From assembly GCA_020426065.1 (NCBI GenBank), contig JAGQQT010000191.1, forward strand, positions 1-7,569: a stretch of 7,569 bases of DNA. Reading direction: 5' to 3'. This DNA is from Planctomycetaceae bacterium. Its GTDB lineage: Bacteria; Planctomycetota; Planctomycetia; Planctomycetales; Planctomycetaceae. Made by a program: the position numbers and the translations under genes. Under the pieces are notes generated by a model, which was not told where the DNA came from, did not search any database, and worked only from the letters and a program-made list of their open reading frames with translations. The stretch's first letter is position 1. Each line of letters opens with the position of its first letter. Below, in pieces: positions 5,569 to 7,569 of the stretch.

Positions 5569-7356
5569 GTGTCGATCATCGTCCAGAAGTTTGGGGGAAC
5601 CAGTGTGGCCACAGCGGAAAAGATCCGTAATGCCGCACGACGGGCGATTGAGGCAAAAAAAACCGGGCATCAGGTCGTGCTTGTTGTGAGTGCCCGGGGC
5701 AAGAAAACCGATGAACTGGTGAACCTGGCCGCAGAAATTACTGACCGACCCAGCCCCCGCGAAATGGACGTTCTGCTCAGCACCGGAGAGCAGGAAACAA
5801 TCGCCCTGATGTCGATGGCGATTCACTCTCTGGGGGAATCCGCCGTCAGCCTCACTGGTCCTCAAATTGGAATTCTGACCGACAATGCCAGCACCAAGGC
5901 CCGCATTCAGCAGATCAATACGTCCCGCATGCGGGAATTGCTGGATGCCGGACACATCGTTGTCGCAGCCGGTTTTCAGGGACACGATCGCCACGGCAAC
6001 ATTACAACCCTGGGGCGAGGTGGCAGCGATACCACCGCGACGGCCCTGGCTGCGGTATTGAATGCTTCACTCTGTGAAATCTATACCGATGTTGAAGGTG
6101 TATTCACGACCGATCCCCGCATCGTTCCAGAAGCCCGTCAGGTGCCTCACATTTCCTATGATGAAATGCTGGAGCTGGCCAGTCTGGGAGCGGGTGTGAT
6201 GCATTCCCGTTCGATCGAGTTTGCCAAGAAATACCGGGTGCCGCTCCGCGTTCGCCCTTCCTTCAATGATGGAATGGGAACTCTGATTGCCGCAACTCCC
6301 AGCAATCCCCCGCCGGTTGTCACTGGAGTGGCGCTGGTGAAAGATGAAATGCGGGTCAGTCTGCGGGATGTCCCCAACCGACCGGGTGTGATGAGCCTGA
6401 TCTTCTCCGAAATGGCGGCCCGGAAAATCCCCATCGACCTGGTTGTTCAGGATGCGGCAGAAGGGGGCACCGCTGAAGTCTCCTTTACGGTACCGCGGGG
6501 TGACTTTGCCGATGCTCTCACTGCCGCCGAACAGGCAGTAAGCAAGCTGGGAAGCGGCTCGGTCCATCACGGGACGCAGCTGGCCAAGGTCTCGATTGTT
6601 GGGAGCGGCATGCAGTCCCACAGGGGTGTGGCAGCCAAAATGTTTCAGACTCTGGCGGAACAGAACATCAATATCCTGATGATCTCAACGGGCGAAATTA
6701 AAATCTCTGTATTGATTGAAGCCAATCGGGCGGAGGATGCTGTCCGGGCCATCCACCACAGTTTCGGACTGGACCAGCCCTTCAGCAGTCAGACTGCAGA
6801 AGCGACCATTGAGCCGGTAAAACATAATGCCCCAGTGGTTGATGCCGAACGGGAGCAGGAAGTGGTGCTGCGGCTGGCCAACATGGAAGATATTGTCGTT
6901 CATGACGTTCTGGTCGATTCCAACCAGGCCCGAATCACAATCAAAAACGTGGTCGATCAACCCGGAATCGCCGCCAGACTGTTTGCCGCTGTGGCCGAAG
7001 GTGGCATGATGGTAGACCTGATCGTTCAGAACGTCAGCCAGAACGGTCGAACCAATATCACGTTTACCATCCCCCGGGATGAATGCCAGAATTGCCTTCA
7101 GCTCATTCAGAATAGTTTGGATCTGGGTGATGATGTGGTGTTGAGCCATAACGACAACATTGCCAAAGTCTCGGTCGCTGGAATCGGACTGCGCAGCCAT
7201 ACCGGCGTAGGCGAGAAGATGTTTGGAGTTCTGGCTGAAAAAGAAATTAACATTGACCTGGTGGGCACCAGTGAAATGCGTATGACCGCCGTCATCGACC
7301 GCAATCACGCCGACCGCGCCGAAAAAGCCCTCTCCGAAATCTTCCACATCGACTGA
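5569..7356 (+). CDS. lysC: Aspartate kinase with four ACT domains
   Basis: Aspartate kinase phosphorylates L-aspartate with ATP, the first committed step to lysine (and diaminopimelate), threonine and methionine, in the cytoplasm. The amino-acid kinase domain spans residues 1 to about 245: KFGGTS (7-12), STGEQ (71-75), [16 protein letters not shown] (146-161) and [13 protein letters not shown] (172-184). Two tandem ACT pairs follow: ACT1 about 262-330, ACT2 338-402, a linker, ACT3 451-520 and ACT4 530-594. ACT1 resembles ACT3 ([16 protein letters not shown]), and ACT2 resembles ACT4 ([34 protein letters not shown]), so the pair was duplicated. At 595 aa it is far longer than the usual monofunctional enzyme of about 400; a four-ACT form of about 600 aa is known from cyanobacteria (Synechocystis). 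Feedback by lysine and/or threonine is expected. ACT1 has QD (294-295) where ACT3 keeps QN (487-488). Start is GTG with AGGGGA upstream. Confidence 0.98.
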   Translation: MSIIVQKFGGTSVATAEKIRNAARRAIEAKKTGHQVVLVVSARGKKTDELVNLAAEITDRPSPREMDVLLSTGEQETIALMSMAIHSLGESAVSLTGPQIGILTDNASTKARIQQINTSRMRELLDAGHIVVAAGFQGHDRHGNITTLGRGGSDTTATALAAVLNASLCEIYTDVEGVFTTDPRIVPEARQVPHISYDEMLELASLGAGVMHSRSIEFAKKYRVPLRVRPSFNDGMGTLIAATPSNPPPVVTGVALVKDEMRVSLRDVPNRPGVMSLIFSEMAARKIPIDLVVQDAAEGGTAEVSFTVPRGDFADALTAAEQAVSKLGSGSVHHGTQLAKVSIVGSGMQSHRGVAAKMFQTLAEQNINILMISTGEIKISVLIEANRAEDAVRAIHHSFGLDQPFSSQTAEATIEPVKHNAPVVDAEREQEVVLRLANMEDIVVHDVLVDSNQARITIKNVVDQPGIAARLFAAVAEGGMMVDLIVQNVSQNGRTNITFTIPRDECQNCLQLIQNSLDLGDDVVLSHNDNIAKVSVAGIGLRSHTGVGEKMFGVLAEKEINIDLVGTSEMRMTAVIDRNHADRAEKALSEIFHID

Positions 7357-7395
7357 TTGATTTCAGGCTCAGCCATTGAATTCAACTTCACTCAG

Positions 7396-7425
7396 CCATA
7401 CCACAGGCTGCACTAAAGTGTATGG
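7396..7425. repeat. Inverted repeat after lysC
   Basis: ccatac (7396-7401) and gtatgg (7420-7425) are perfect complements across an 18-nt spacer. An alternative stem cagcc/ggctg (7393-7397 and 7406-7410) overlaps the left arm, so the RNA could switch between two folds. No T-run follows. Confidence 0.4.
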
Positions 7426-7430
7426 AGGAA

Positions 7431-7520
7431 TCAGTGTAGTTGGGTGGCGCAGATAGCGTATGCGATAAACGCCACACTCAAAGCCGCCTGTCTACCGATG
7501 ATGTGGCCTCGGTAGCTCAT
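7431..7520 (-). CDS. Doubtful 29-codon ORF overlapping the palindromic element
   Basis: On the minus strand an ATG at 7520 opens a 29-residue frame (beginning MSYRGHIIGRQAAL, then a moderately hydrophobic stretch VAFIAYAI) ending with TGA at 7431-7433. An AGGGA Shine-Dalgarno match lies 7 nt upstream of the ATG (7528-7532). The short length, the lack of a recognised family and its overlap with the quasi-palindrome make a chance ORF or part of a repeated element more likely than a gene. Confidence 0.15.
   Translation of the reverse strand: MSYRGHIIGRQAALSVAFIAYAICATQLH
7444..7475. repeat. 32-nt quasi-palindrome, possible REP-type element
   Basis: Outer arms gtggcg (7444-7449) and cgccac (7470-7475) pair perfectly. 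Inside a 3x3 internal loop, at/at and gc/gc pairs close a gtat tetraloop, giving an interrupted hairpin. Flanks ttgg and ctcaa extend the symmetry loosely. Position just after a gene, in non-coding sequence, and the interrupted stem are typical of dispersed palindromic repeats. Copy number in the genome cannot be judged from one window. Confidence 0.4.
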
Positions 7521-7569
7521 TGGAATGTCCCTGGCGGCCTGGTGAGAAATCTATTTCTTCATCGCCACG

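Larger units (their letters stand above)
7357..7569. other. Repeat-containing region after lysC, no convincing gene
   Basis: These 213 nt run to the window edge. They contain a 9-bp direct repeat ctcagccat (7368-7376 and 7391-7399), a palindrome ttgaattcaa just before the second copy, an inverted repeat ccatac/gtatgg (7396-7401 and 7420-7425) and the larger quasi-palindrome at 7444-7475. No intrinsic terminator with a T-run follows lysC. On the minus strand the edge is entered by a frame that stops about 80 nt inside (TAG at about 7490-7492); its few residues resemble no family I know. Confidence 0.5.

Noticed and set aside
6685..7347. Minus-strand open frame of 220 codons
   Set aside because: It is antisense to the ACT domains of aspartate kinase, which are unambiguous; its His/Asp-rich composition is a reverse-complement artefact.

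Overview
The window looks like planctomycete chromosome, of moderate GC (about mid-50s %, by eye). The best evidence is the truncated gene at the left edge. It is a secreted protein with a CNAGPCH cytochrome-like motif, an Ig-like (Big_2-type) segment and the beginning of a DUF1549 domain, an architecture typical of Planctomycetes. The four-ACT aspartate kinase at the right also fits. No plasmid, phage, transposase or CRISPR feature is visible, and gene content is mostly metabolic and housekeeping.

Left half, minus strand (3177 down to 1): an N-acetylneuraminate lyase of the animal NPL-like type (nanA), then a signal-peptide-bearing, cyclically permuted Kelch mutarotase (nanM-like) starting about 8 nt after the nanA stop. 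After a 266-nt gap comes the DUF1549-type secreted protein, which runs off the window. The nanA-nanM pair is a small sialic-acid module. NanM would convert the alpha anomer of free sialic acid to beta outside the cytoplasm, and NanA would split the sugar into N-acetylmannosamine and pyruvate inside. No sialidase, transporter, kinase or epimerase gene is present in this window.

Centre, plus strand (3404-5350): after a 226-nt divergent spacer with a candidate sigma70-type promoter comes rph (RNase PH, tRNA 3'-end trimming). It is followed 102 nt later by an unrecognised exported protein of 334 residues that appears to contain two SPOR-like modules. A strong intrinsic terminator at 5318-5350 closes this unit.

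Right, plus strand (5351-7569): a leader of about 218 nt with no recognised riboswitch precedes lysC, an aspartate kinase with one catalytic domain and two tandem pairs of ACT domains, starting at GTG. The last 213 nt hold no convincing gene, but contain several inverted repeats, including a 32-nt quasi-palindrome that resembles a dispersed REP-type element, and a 29-codon minus-strand ORF overlapping it.

Nothing here clearly forms a new multi-gene system. The items most worth a second look are the twin-SPOR-like protein, the palindromic element at the right edge, the altered effector residue in ACT1 of the aspartate kinase, and the sialic-acid gene pair beside a planctomycete-specific secreted protein.
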